Positions 1 through 6,332 of a stretch of 17,644 nucleotides of DNA are shown here, one piece after another. Position numbers and translations under genes: made by a program. This DNA comes from UBA791 sp963602355 (GTDB lineage Bacteria > Cyanobacteriota > Vampirovibrionia > Gastranaerophilales > Gastranaerophilaceae): assembly GCA_963602355.1 (NCBI GenBank), contig CAVCIU010000037.1, positions 1 through 17,644 on the forward strand, given 5' to 3'. How positions within the stretch are numbered: position 1 is the first letter of the stretch; the number at the start of each line of letters is the position of its first letter. A model generated the notes under the pieces. The model searched no databases, had not been told where the DNA came from, and saw nothing but the letters and a program-made list of their open reading frames with translations.

Positions 1-35
1 CAACGGTGTGCATTAAATAAAAAATCAAAAATCAT
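1..35 (-). CDS. 5' end of a leftward gene, cut by the window edge (unknown product)
   Basis: On the minus strand an AAAAGGAG ribosome binding site (complement of 42-49) is followed by two tandem ATG codons (36-38 and 33-35) and an open frame running off the window, reading (M)MIFDFLFNAHR. The second ATG has the better spacing (6 nt) from GGAG, so it is the start chosen here; the first is only 3 nt away. A promoter-like TTGACT lies upstream on the same strand. About a dozen residues are visible, so no function can be proposed. It is divergent from ndk. Confidence 0.5.
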   Translation of the reverse strand, partial: MIFDFLFNAHR

Positions 36-75
36 CATAAACTCCTTTTTCTATCTTCATCATTTAGCCAACATG

Positions 76-127
76 TTTTATTTAAGAATAATTTTTCAAA
101 AGTCAACATTTTATTTAAAAATAAATT
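76..127. repeat. Two imperfect direct copies of a 19-bp AT-rich element
   Basis: TTTTATTTAAGAATAATTT (76-94) recurs as TTTTATTTAAAAATAAATT (109-127), two mismatches apart and 33 bp (about three helical turns) in phase. Each contains a TTATT...AATAA inverted pair. They lie between the two divergent genes. A regulator site is conceivable, but simple AT-richness is an alternative. Confidence 0.35.
79..106 (-). promoter_or_regulatory. Putative sigma70 promoter for the leftward partial gene
   Basis: On the minus strand TTGACT (106-101) is separated by 16 nt from TAAATA (84-79). This would start transcription near position 72 and give a leader of about 35 nt that contains the AAAAGGAG site. The -35 box is near consensus and the -10 box is weak. 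The region is very AT-rich, so chance matches are possible. Confidence 0.4.
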
Positions 128-175
128 TGTTTATGTTTAAATTGAAATGGATTTAAGAAAAGAGGAGATATACAA

Positions 176-643
176 ATGCCTATTGAAAGAACATTCGTTG
201 CTATTAAACCTGATGCTGTTCAAAGAGGTTTAATCGGTAAAATTATTACTAGATTTGAAGAAAAAGGTTTTAAAATTATAGCAATGAAGATGCTTGAAGT
301 TACCCCAGAACAAGCTGCAAGTCATTATGCAGAACACAAAGGAAAACCATTCTACGATGGATTAGTACAATTTATCACATCAGCTCCAATCGTTGCAATG
401 GTAGTAGAAGGTTTAGATGCAATCGTTGAAACTAGACATATTGTTGGCGCAACAAATCCAGATAAAGCTGATGTTGGTTCTATTAGAGCGGATTATTCAC
501 CATTGATGAAATGTAATTGTATTCATGCTTCTGATTGTGTTGAATCTGCTGAAAGAGAAATGGCTATCTACTTTGATGTAGAAAAAGAACTTTGTACTAA
601 TTGGAAAACTATGATGGAAGTTGTTTTAGATGGATTACAATAA
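176..643 (+). CDS. ndk: Nucleoside diphosphate kinase
   Basis: Cytosolic enzyme that moves the gamma-phosphate of ATP onto NDPs through a phospho-histidine, balancing the (d)NTP pools. The 155-residue length is normal for the family. It opens with the typical ERTFVAIKPDAVQRGLIG segment (residues 4-21, including the nucleotide-binding KPDAV). The catalytic histidine is H117 in NCIHASD (114-120), where Ala replaces the more common Gly of HGSD. R87, R104 and N114 match active-site positions. The start is set by an AGAGGAG site 8 nt upstream of the ATG. The last 14 nt overlap the start of tgt, so the two genes are probably co-transcribed and translationally coupled. Confidence 0.97.
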   Translation: MPIERTFVAIKPDAVQRGLIGKIITRFEEKGFKIIAMKMLEVTPEQAASHYAEHKGKPFYDGLVQFITSAPIVAMVVEGLDAIVETRHIVGATNPDKADVGSIRADYSPLMKCNCIHASDCVESAEREMAIYFDVEKELCTNWKTMMEVVLDGLQ

Positions 644-1766
644 AGAACACGACTATTTTAGTTATGAATTAACACATATTGATAAGAAAACTGGCGCAAG
701 AGCCGGTGTTTTAACAACTCCGCATGGACAAATTAAAACTCCAATCTTTATGCCTGTTGGTACAAATTCATCTGTAAAGATGCTTACAAATCATCATTTG
801 TACGAAACAGAAGCTCAAATTATTTTGGCAAACTCTTACCATTTATATTTGAGAGCTGGTTCTAAAAGAGTCAAAGAATTCGGTGGAATTCATGGTTGGA
901 TGAATTGGGATAAACCTGTTTTGACTGATTCGGGTGGTTTTCAAGTCTTCTCTCTAGCTGATTTGAGAAAAATCACAGAAGAAGGTGTTCATTTTAGAGA
1001 TCCAAAAGACGGTAAAGAACATTTTATTTCCCCAGAAATATCTATGGAAATTCAGCAAGATATCGGCGCAGATATAATCATGGCATTCGACGTATGTTCA
1101 CCATATCCTTGTACTCACGAAGAAGCAAAACTCGCAATGGAAAGAACTCATCGTTGGTTAGAAAGATGTTATCATTCAAAGACTAATCCAAAGCAAGCTC
1201 TATTCCCAATTGTACAAGGTGCTTTCTTTGACGATTTGAGAGCGGAAAGTGCAAAGGTTATTTCAACATTTGATTCTGTTGGTTATGCAATCGGTGGATT
1301 AAGTGTTGGTGAAACAAAAGATATAATGAATCATTATATTGAATTTACAACTCCACTTTTACCACCTGCAAAACCAAGATATCTAATGGGTGTTGGTACC
1401 CCAGAAGACTTGTTAGATGGTATTAAACGTGGAATTGATATGTTTGACTGTGTTCTTCCAACAAGAAACGCAAGACATGGTTCATTCTTTACTTATCAAG
1501 GTAAAAAGAATATCAAAAATTCTCAGTTTGCCGATGATAATTCACCATTAGATGATAAATGTGATTGTTATGCTTGTAAAAATCATTCTAAAGCATATAT
1601 CAGACACCTTTACAGATGCGGTGAAGCAACTGCTCAAACATTGTTATCAATTCATAATTTAAGATTCTTGATTAATTTCTCTCAACAATGTAGACAAGCT
1701 ATATTGGAAGACAGATTTGAAGAATTCTATAATGAACATTATGATAACTTTACAAAGAAAAAATAA
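630..1766 (+). CDS. tgt: tRNA-guanine transglycosylase
   Basis: Exchanges G34 in GUN anticodons (Asp, Asn, His, Tyr tRNAs) for preQ1, the base-exchange step of queuosine synthesis. The 378 residues form one TIM-barrel enzyme. D100 in TDSGGFQVFSLA is the conserved general acid/base. D273 in MFDCVLPTRNARHG is the nucleophile. FDVCSPYP (153-160) and GGLSVGE (222-228) line the base pocket. A zinc site C311-x-C313-x2-C316 with H342 is intact. In FDVCSPYP a Val replaces the Glu of the common FDECTPYP, a conservative-looking deviation of unknown effect. The ATG lies inside the ndk 3' end with GGAAG 9 nt upstream. No other queuosine-pathway gene is in the window. A strong terminator follows. Confidence 0.96.
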   Translation: MDYNKEHDYFSYELTHIDKKTGARAGVLTTPHGQIKTPIFMPVGTNSSVKMLTNHHLYETEAQIILANSYHLYLRAGSKRVKEFGGIHGWMNWDKPVLTDSGGFQVFSLADLRKITEEGVHFRDPKDGKEHFISPEISMEIQQDIGADIIMAFDVCSPYPCTHEEAKLAMERTHRWLERCYHSKTNPKQALFPIVQGAFFDDLRAESAKVISTFDSVGYAIGGLSVGETKDIMNHYIEFTTPLLPPAKPRYLMGVGTPEDLLDGIKRGIDMFDCVLPTRNARHGSFFTYQGKKNIKNSQFADDNSPLDDKCDCYACKNHSKAYIRHLYRCGEATAQTLLSIHNLRFLINFSQQCRQAILEDRFEEFYNEHYDNFTKKK

Positions 1767-1771
1767 TATTT

Positions 1772-1802
1772 AAAAAGGCAAATCCGAAGGATTTGCCTTT
1801 TT
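1772..1802. terminator. Bidirectional rho-independent terminator
   Basis: A perfect 14-bp stem, AAAAAGGCAAATCC (1772-1785) with its complement (1789-1802), is closed by a GAA triloop. The stem has an A-run on one side and a T-run on the other, so it can terminate tgt from the left and the convergent Cys-rich gene from the right. It sits between the two stop codons. Confidence 0.93.
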
Positions 1803-1833
1803 ATTAACTCTCGTATTCTCTATAATTAATGTT

Positions 1834-2205
1834 TTACGCAATAATATCTTTTTGCTGTTCTTGTTTAAGTGCTTGATTAGTAAGCGTTGCATTGATAACT
1901 CCATTTGCAACACCAATACCAACACCAACTGCAACAGTTGTAGCTAAACCTTGATTAGATTTAAAAACTTTATTTAACAATTCGTTTCCAAGCATTACCA
2001 AACCTGCAGAAGCTAAACCTGCTACTGCACCAACTGGTAACGCTTTTTTCAATGAAACTTTACTTATAGGTTCTCTTTCAAATGTATCTTCTTTAGGTTG
2101 AGAGCAACAACCGCATGAGCATGTGTGTTGTTGTCTTGTTATATTTTTAGGTTCACAACAGTTGCAATGACAATTATGTGCAACGTTTTGTCCAACTTTT
2201 AACAT
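1834..2205 (-). CDS. Hypothetical small protein: duplicated HxCxCxCC motif plus two glycine-rich hydrophobic segments
   Basis: I do not recognise this 123-residue protein. Its N-terminal third holds an exact tandem pattern: H10-x-C12-x-C14-x-C16-C17 and, 17 residues later, H27-x-C29-x-C31-x-C33-C34. All eight cysteines of the protein are in these two blocks. A charged linker (38-54) leads to two hydrophobic segments, about 56-77 (GAVAGLASAGLVMLG) and 86-108 (GLATTVAVGVGIGVANG). Both have small residues at glycine-zipper spacing, followed by a polar tail. No signal peptide is evident. The layout suggests a metal-binding soluble head on a membrane hairpin, but this is inference only. The ATG has AAAGGA 6 nt upstream. 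The gene stands alone, convergent with tgt and divergent from the thioesterase operon. Confidence 0.85.
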   Translation of the reverse strand: MLKVGQNVAHNCHCNCCEPKNITRQQHTCSCGCCSQPKEDTFEREPISKVSLKKALPVGAVAGLASAGLVMLGNELLNKVFKSNQGLATTVAVGVGIGVANGVINATLTNQALKQEQQKDIIA

Positions 2206-2239
2206 GAAAATTCCTTTCCTTGATGTTTATTTAAAACGT

Positions 2240-2268
2240 CTAATAATTTATTTTGCTACTTGTGTTAA
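2240..2268 (-). promoter_or_regulatory. Putative promoter of the Cys-rich gene
   Basis: On the minus strand TTAACA (2268-2263) and TATTAG (2245-2240) are separated by 17 nt. The predicted start near 2233 would give a leader of about 28 nt ending in the AAAGGA site. The boxes match consensus at 5/6 and 4/6. Confidence 0.4.
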
Positions 2269-2300
2269 TATTTTGTTACATAATTCTAAAATTAACTTCG

Positions 2301-2309
2301 TGTTATAAT
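2301..2309 (+). promoter_or_regulatory. Extended -10 promoter (TGnTATAAT) directly before the thioesterase ATG
   Basis: TGTTATAAT contains a perfect TATAAT (2304-2309) with the TG extension at 2301-2302. Only 6 nt separate it from the ATG at 2316, so the expected transcription start falls on or next to the A of the start codon. No SD is present. Confidence 0.65.
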
Positions 2310-2315
2310 CAAAGT

Positions 2316-2729
2316 ATGAAGAATGTATTTGAACAAAAGGTTTCATATTGTGATACAGATGCTTATGGCGTAGTTTGGCACGGTTCATATTTACGTTGGC
2401 TAGAAATAGGCAGAATGTATTTTTGTGATGATGCAGGGATTGATTTGATGACCTTGCAAGAAAATGACGTTGTCTTACCGCTTACAAATATTAACGTAAG
2501 ATATAAGTCTTCTGCAAAACTATTTGAAACTATGGTTGTTGAGACAAAATTACAATCATATTCAAAAATTAAATTAACTTTTGCTCAAAAAATTTATAAC
2601 AAGGAAACTGGAAAATCATATATTGAAGCAGTTGTTGATGTTGTTCCTGTTTCTTGTGAAGGTAAGTTACATAGAAATATGCCACAAATCTTAAAAGATA
2701 TGTGCGAAAAATATTCAGAGGAACAATAA
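2316..2729 (+). CDS. Acyl-CoA thioesterase of the 4HBT (YbgC-like hotdog) family
   Basis: A 137-residue single-hotdog protein. The segment YCDTDAYGVVWHGSYLRWLEIGR (residues 11-33) carries the 4HBT signature, with D15 as the expected catalytic Asp and H22 in the conserved VxHxxYL context. Family members hydrolyse short acyl-CoA or 4-hydroxybenzoyl-CoA thioesters; the substrate here cannot be told. An upstream in-frame TTG at 2253 would add 21 hydrophobic residues, but that stretch contains the TATAAT promoter, so I chose the ATG at 2316. There is no SD, and the mRNA is probably leaderless. Its stop overlaps the rluB start by one base (TAATG), which points to translational coupling. Confidence 0.9.
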   Translation: MKNVFEQKVSYCDTDAYGVVWHGSYLRWLEIGRMYFCDDAGIDLMTLQENDVVLPLTNINVRYKSSAKLFETMVVETKLQSYSKIKLTFAQKIYNKETGKSYIEAVVDVVPVSCEGKLHRNMPQILKDMCEKYSEEQ

Positions 2730-3451
2730 TGAGATTAAATAAATATATAGCTCAAGCTGGAATTTGTTCACGTAGAAAAGCAGATGAATTTATTCAAAAT
2801 GGTCAAGTAAAAGTAAACGATAAAATCGTTACAGATATGAGCTTTCAAGTTCGTGTAAAAGACAAAGTTTATATTGATAATCATTTGATTAGACCTATGA
2901 ATTTGCAATATTACAAATTCAATAAACCTGCTGGCTATATAACAACAATGGACGATGAAAAGGGTAGAAAAACTATTTATGATATTTTACCTAAAGAACT
3001 TCATCATCTTAAACCTGTTGGTCGTTTGGACAAAGATTCTACTGGATTGTTAATTTTAACAAATGATGGCAATCTTATCAATGCTTTGACTCACCCTTCA
3101 TTAAAAGTTCCAAAAGTTTATCACGTTACTGTTGGTGGTAGAGTTTCTGATAAAGCCTTTAAAGAGCTTGCGCAAGGTATTGAAATTGAAGAAGGCAAGA
3201 TTGCTTACGCAGATATTGTAATTCTTGAACAAACTAACAAAAGTACGTTTATGGAAGTTACTTTAATGCAAGGTATGAATAGACAAATTAGAAAAATGTT
3301 TGAAAAAGTTGGATATGAAGTTGAAATCTTAAAACGTATTCAACATGCAACAATTAAACTTGATGATTTAAAACGTGGAGAAGTTAAAGTTTTGAAACCT
3401 AAAGCAATAAGAGAATTGCAAGAATTTGTTAAAAGGAGAGCAGATGCTTAG
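2729..3451 (+). CDS. rluB: Large-subunit rRNA pseudouridine synthase, RluB/RsuA family
   Basis: Isomerises uridine to pseudouridine in rRNA. The 240-residue protein has an N-terminal S4 RNA-binding domain (RLNKYIAQAGICSRRKADEF, residues 2-21, to about 60). The synthase domain follows, with catalytic D101 in PVGRLDKDSTGLLILTNDG and the C-terminal MNRQIRKMF motif. The start is the ATG at 2729, where RLNKYIAQAG matches the family N-terminus and AGAGGAA lies 6-8 nt upstream; a GTG at 2702 would only add residues from the thioesterase frame. The exact target (RluB-type 23S U2605 versus an RsuA or RluE site) is inferred from overall family resemblance. The gene overlaps coaE by 8 nt. Confidence 0.88.
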   Translation: MRLNKYIAQAGICSRRKADEFIQNGQVKVNDKIVTDMSFQVRVKDKVYIDNHLIRPMNLQYYKFNKPAGYITTMDDEKGRKTIYDILPKELHHLKPVGRLDKDSTGLLILTNDGNLINALTHPSLKVPKVYHVTVGGRVSDKAFKELAQGIEIEEGKIAYADIVILEQTNKSTFMEVTLMQGMNRQIRKMFEKVGYEVEILKRIQHATIKLDDLKRGEVKVLKPKAIRELQEFVKRRADA

Positions 3452-4031
3452 GGTTGCAATCACTGGTAATATTGCATCTGGCAAGTCTGTAGTGGATTCA
3501 ATTCTTACATCTAAAGGGTACTCAGTTTTTGATACTGATGAGATTGCGCATGAAGTTTTAGCAACTTCTTATAAGGTTAGAGAAGCTTTTAAAGATTTTG
3601 ATATTACAAATTACAAAGGCGAAATTTCTAGAGAAAAATTAGGTAAATTGGTTTTTACAAAACCTGAATTGAAAAAGACTTTAGAAGAAATTATCCACCC
3701 AGAAATTAGAAATGAGTTAAATAAAATTTTTGAATACAATTCAGAAAAAGATTTTGTTTTTATTGGTATTCCGTTGCTTTTTGAAGCTCATTTTGAGGAT
3801 ATGTTTGATAAATCAATTCTTGTTATGACTGATGATGAAATCAGATTAGAACGTTTAATGAAGAGAAATAATTTGTCAAAGGAAGATGCTCAACTGCGCA
3901 TTGATAGTCAAATGCCTCAAGAAGAAAAAGTTAAAAAAGTTGATTATGTTATTAAAAACAATTCTTCTTTAAAAGATGTCGAAATTGAAATTGAAAATGT
4001 TCTTAATCAACTATTAAATAATAAAGATTAG
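3444..4031 (+). CDS. coaE: Dephospho-CoA kinase
   Basis: Catalyses the last step of CoA synthesis, phosphorylating the 3'-OH of dephospho-CoA. The 195 residues are typical. The P-loop is GNIASGKS (8-15), followed by DTDEIAHEVL (substrate-binding DxD), EIIHPEIR, PLLFE and the C-terminal RIDSQMPQEEKVKKVDYVIKNN block that forms the CoA/lid region. The ATG at 3444 has GGAG 5 nt upstream; an in-frame TTG at 3426 would place the P-loop unusually deep. It lies at the end of the thioesterase-rluB-coaE operon, which pairs CoA synthesis with a CoA-thioester hydrolase. No hairpin terminator was seen right after the stop. Confidence 0.95.
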   Translation: MLRVAITGNIASGKSVVDSILTSKGYSVFDTDEIAHEVLATSYKVREAFKDFDITNYKGEISREKLGKLVFTKPELKKTLEEIIHPEIRNELNKIFEYNSEKDFVFIGIPLLFEAHFEDMFDKSILVMTDDEIRLERLMKRNNLSKEDAQLRIDSQMPQEEKVKKVDYVIKNNSSLKDVEIEIENVLNQLLNNKD

Positions 4032-4043
4032 TAACATGTAGGC

Positions 4044-4071
4044 TTGAAGTCGTTTTTAACATGTGTAATAA
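4044..4071 (+). promoter_or_regulatory. Promoter of the 6S-like RNA
   Basis: TTGAAG (4044-4049) and TAATAA (4066-4071) are separated by 16 nt. The predicted start at about 4078-4080 coincides with the first base pair of the RNA's closing stem, so promoter and RNA structure support each other. Two perfect TAACATGT copies (4032-4039 and 4057-4064), 25 bp apart, flank the -35 box. Confidence 0.6.
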
Positions 4072-4078
4072 TGATAGT

Positions 4079-4254
4079 AGCTTTACATGGGTGTTTATTT
4101 TGTTCCTACATTTTTAATTATCGGGAGACAAAGTTCTCATGACATTGAAGTATACCCACCGATATTGCTATCGCCAGTGGGAAACGGATTAGTCAAGGCG
4201 GTCACCCACCTGCGAGATTCCGCAGGCAACAAAATCGCATCTGTGTAAAGTTTC
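4079..4254 (+). ncRNA. ssrS: Structured RNA, probable 6S RNA
   Basis: A GC-richer island without a plausible ORF that folds as a 6S-type rod. Closing stem: 4081-4092 pairs with 4239-4250 (12 bp including G-U pairs), continued by 4093-4094 with 4237-4238, a small internal loop, and 4097-4104 with 4228-4235 (8 perfect pairs). A bubble follows, with a perfect hairpin on its 3' side: CCTGCG (4209-4214), 6-nt loop, CGCAGG (4221-4226). The distal arm has GGGAGAC (4123-4129) against GTCACCC (4201-4207) with one A-A mismatch, TGAC (4140-4143) with GTCA (4192-4195), CCCAC (4155-4159) with GTGGG (4177-4181), and an apical CGATA-TTGC-TATCG. Length of about 172 nt, long closing stem, central bubble with a 3'-side hairpin and an own promoter are the hallmarks of 6S RNA, which binds and sequesters housekeeping RNA polymerase. 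I identify it by shape, not by a covariance model; SRP RNA, tmRNA and RNase P motifs are absent. Confidence 0.68.
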
Positions 4255-4261
4255 TTTTTTT
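4251..4261 (+). terminator. T-tract ending the 6S-like RNA
   Basis: TTTCTTTTTTT immediately follows the 3' strand of the closing stem. With that helix it probably ends the RNA, although no short local hairpin precedes it. Read-through into rlmD remains possible. Confidence 0.5.
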
Positions 4262-4265
4262 GCGT

Positions 4266-4274
4266 TAATATTAT
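4266..4274 (+). promoter_or_regulatory. Candidate -10 box directly before the rlmD ATG
   Basis: TAATATTAT offers TAATAT (4266-4271) or TATTAT (4269-4274). The first is 6 nt from the ATG at 4278, so transcription could start at the start codon. No convincing -35 and no SD were seen. Confidence 0.35.
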
Positions 4275-4277
4275 CTT

Positions 4278-5654
4278 ATGAAAATTAACGATGAATTAAC
4301 TTTAAAAGTTGAAAAGATAACTTCAGAAGGTAAAGGTATTTGCAGACACAATAATTTTGTTGTGTTTGTTGAAAATGCTTGTCCAGAAGATTTGTTAAAA
4401 GTTAAAATTACACATTTAACAAAATCTTTTGCCGAAGGCGAAATTGTCGAAATCTTAAAACCTTCTAAACATAGAATTAAACCAATGTGTCCTTTACAAA
4501 AGGTTTGTGGTTCTTGCCAAATTCAATTTATTGATTACGACTATCAAATTGAATTAAAAAAACAAATTGTTGAGGATACCAAGAAAAAGATTTTGGGTGA
4601 TTATCCTTTAGAAATAAAAACTCCAGTAAAGAGTCCTGAAATTAAAGGCTTTAGACACAAGGTTCAAGTGCCTGTTAGAGAAACAAAGGTTTCAAAACGT
4701 TTGCTTGCCGGTTATTTTAAACCTAAAAGTCATGAAATTATTAATATAAAATATTGTCCAATTCAGACAGAAACTTCAGATAAGATTATTGATTTTATTA
4801 GAAATGAAGCTAAGAATTATCAAATAAAAGGTTATGATGAAGATAAACATTTCGGAGAACTTAAACACATTGTAATTCGTTCGTCTACTCTAAATCAGTA
4901 CCTTTTAACTCTTGTATTAAATACAAAAGTTTTTGGTGAAAAATACAAGAAATTTGCAAAAGCATTAATGGAAAAGTTTGACGTTATTAAAGGTGTTTGC
5001 ATTAATATTAATCCATATAAGACTAATATCATTTTGACAGAAAAAACAATTTGTCTTGAAGGCTCAGAATATATTGAAGAAATGATTTTGGATAAAAAGT
5101 TCAAGATTGGGACAAATACTTTCTTCCAAGTTAATCCAAAGAGTGCTGAGAATATTTTTAGATACGTAAGAGATTATATAAAAACTAATTATCAAAATCC
5201 GACATTACTTGATGCGTATGCTGGTGTGGGTGCGTTTGGTATTGTGATGAGTGATGTTGCACGAAAAGTTGTAAGCATTGAAGAAAATAAGTCTTCTGTT
5301 GAGTTAGGCAAACGTATTTTAAAAGAAAACAATATTAAAAATATGGAAATGCACTGTGAAGATGCTGAAAAATTCTTTAAAAAAGAAAAAAGACAATTTA
5401 CAGTAACAATTCTTGACCCGCCAAGAAAAGGTTGTACAGAAAAAAGTTTAGAAAATGCTCTAAAACTTACAACAGACAAAATTATTTACGTAAGTTGTAA
5501 CCCTGCAACCTTGTTTAGAGATTTGAAATATTTAATAGCTAGAGGCGCAAAAGTAGAGGGTGTACAGCCGTTTGATATGTTTGTTCATTCTTACCATATT
5601 GAAAATGTAGCAATTATTGATGTTAAAGATGTAAATTTTTCAAAAAGCTACTAG
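4278..5654 (+). CDS. rlmD: 23S rRNA (uracil-5-)-methyltransferase, RlmD/RumA type with Fe-S cluster
   Basis: SAM-dependent m5U methyltransferase of the TrmA/RumA family; RlmD methylates 23S U1939. The 458 residues begin with a TRAM domain (about 1-60). Four cysteines, C71-x5-C77-x2-C80 and C160, match the [4Fe-4S] ligands. The central RNA-binding part leads to a Rossmann methyltransferase domain: SAM motif LLDAYAGVGAFG (310-321), DPPRKGC (380-386), catalytic C407 in YVSCNPATLFRDL, and E442 in HSYHIENVA as candidate base. The site could also be the RlmCD dual type known in Firmicutes. There is no SD before the ATG, so expression is by a leaderless transcript or read-through from the RNA gene. 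It ends at the rplI promoter. Confidence 0.88.
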   Translation: MKINDELTLKVEKITSEGKGICRHNNFVVFVENACPEDLLKVKITHLTKSFAEGEIVEILKPSKHRIKPMCPLQKVCGSCQIQFIDYDYQIELKKQIVEDTKKKILGDYPLEIKTPVKSPEIKGFRHKVQVPVRETKVSKRLLAGYFKPKSHEIINIKYCPIQTETSDKIIDFIRNEAKNYQIKGYDEDKHFGELKHIVIRSSTLNQYLLTLVLNTKVFGEKYKKFAKALMEKFDVIKGVCININPYKTNIILTEKTICLEGSEYIEEMILDKKFKIGTNTFFQVNPKSAENIFRYVRDYIKTNYQNPTLLDAYAGVGAFGIVMSDVARKVVSIEENKSSVELGKRILKENNIKNMEMHCEDAEKFFKKEKRQFTVTILDPPRKGCTEKSLENALKLTTDKIIYVSCNPATLFRDLKYLIARGAKVEGVQPFDMFVHSYHIENVAIIDVKDVNFSKSY

Positions 5655-5680
5655 ACAATAAACCTTGTTTTTATTACGAT
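5652..5680 (+). promoter_or_regulatory. Putative rplI promoter
   Basis: TAGACA (5652-5657, overlapping the rlmD stop codon) and TACGAT (5675-5680) are separated by exactly 17 nt. The expected start near 5687 would leave a leader of about 27 nt containing AAAGGAG. The boxes match consensus at 5/6 and 4/6. Confidence 0.5.
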
Positions 5681-5713
5681 TAAGAAAATACTGAAAATAT
5701 AAAGGAGAATATT

Positions 5714-6211
5714 ATGCAAGTTATATTGAAAAAAGAAGTTCAAAACTTAGGCGAACAAGGTGATTTAGTACACGTTAAAGATGGTTACGCAAGAAACTAT
5801 TTGTTACCTCAAAACTATGCTGAAATCGCAACAGAAGGTGCTTTAAAAAATAGAGAACAAAACTTAGCTAGATTACAAGCTAAACAAGAAAAATTACACA
5901 AAGAAGCTGAAGAAAAAGCAGCTAAAATCCAAGAAGTTGGTAAAATCGAATTATCAGCTAAAGCTGGTGAATCTGGTAAATTATTCGGTACAATCACAAC
6001 TAAAAAATTATGCGAAGAATTACTTGCTAAAGCTAATATCGAAGTTGATAGAAAATCAGTTTCACTTAACGCACCAATCAACAAAGTTGGTGAATACACA
6101 ATGTTAATCAAATTAACTTCAAAAGTTAAAACTGAATTAGAAGTTGTTGTAACAGCTTCAGAAGTTGTTAAAGAAGAAATCGAAGAAACAGTTGAAGAAG
6201 TTCAAGAATAA
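5714..6211 (+). CDS. rplI: 50S ribosomal protein L9
   Basis: Structural protein of the large subunit. It binds 23S rRNA near the L1 stalk and helps keep reading frame. The N-terminal domain carries the signature GEQGDLVHVKDGYARNYLLP (13-32). A long charged connecting helix (about 40-75) leads to the C-terminal domain. At 165 residues it is somewhat longer than the usual ~150, ending in an acidic tail (about 147-165, rich in Glu). AAAGGAG lies 7 nt before the ATG. It appears to be a single-gene unit with its own promoter and terminator; the usual rpsF-ssb-rpsR partners are absent here. The sequence reuses a few codons heavily, as expected of a highly expressed gene. Confidence 0.96.
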   Translation: MQVILKKEVQNLGEQGDLVHVKDGYARNYLLPQNYAEIATEGALKNREQNLARLQAKQEKLHKEAEEKAAKIQEVGKIELSAKAGESGKLFGTITTKKLCEELLAKANIEVDRKSVSLNAPINKVGEYTMLIKLTSKVKTELEVVVTASEVVKEEIEETVEEVQE

Positions 6212-6233
6212 TTCTTCTGTTTAAAAAATATTT

Positions 6234-6271
6234 AAAAGGGCTTGAAGATTTGCATTTCTTTAAGCCCTTTT
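6234..6271 (+). terminator. Rho-independent terminator after rplI
   Basis: AAAAGGGCTTGAAGA (6234-6248) pairs with TTTCTTTAAGCCCTTTT (within 6257-6271) over about 15 bp with one G-U pair and an 8-nt loop, ending in a T-run. It isolates rplI from the next unit. Confidence 0.88.
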
Positions 6272-6287
6272 AGTTTCTAATAATTTC

Positions 6288-6296
6288 TGATATAAT
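6288..6296 (+). promoter_or_regulatory. Extended -10 promoter of the CooC-like/folD operon
   Basis: TGATATAAT contains a perfect TATAAT (6291-6296) plus the TG extension. The expected start is near 6303, which is itself an ATG. A second TATAAT at 6312-6317 is too close to the SD to serve the gene well. Confidence 0.6.
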
Positions 6297-6302
6297 TTAG
6301 GC

Positions 6303-6320
6303 ATGGAGTATTATAATTAA
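6303..6320 (+). CDS. Possible 5-codon leader minigene (MEYYN, stop)
   Basis: ATG-GAG-TAT-TAT-AAT-TAA begins at the predicted transcription start and is in the same frame as the gene at 6333. Its stop codon overlaps the AAGGG that serves as SD for that gene. If translated, it would be a leaderless minigene coupled to the downstream TTG start. It could equally be a chance ATG in an untranslated leader. Confidence 0.2.
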   Translation: MEYYN

Positions 6321-6332
6321 GGGTAGGTTAAA

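Noticed and set aside
2253..2315. Longer thioesterase reading frame with a hydrophobic, signal-like N-terminus
   Set aside because: It starts at TTG, contains the TATAAT promoter, and the hotdog family begins near the ATG at 2316.
2702..2728. GTG start for RluB
   Set aside because: It lies within the thioesterase end; the ATG at 2729 matches the family N-terminus and has an SD.
3426..3443. TTG start for CoaE
   Set aside because: The ATG at 3444 is better placed to its SD and to the P-loop.
4079..4254. tmRNA, RNase P RNA or SRP RNA
   Set aside because: No tRNA-like ends, no conserved P RNA core, and no SRP GGAAG tetraloop region; the rod shape fits 6S better.
4895..5479. Open frames antisense to rlmD
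   Set aside because: Low-complexity shadows of the real gene, without SD or family signature.
5815..6111. 98-codon open frame antisense to rplI
   Set aside because: It arises from the biased codon use of rplI; no SD and no recognisable protein.
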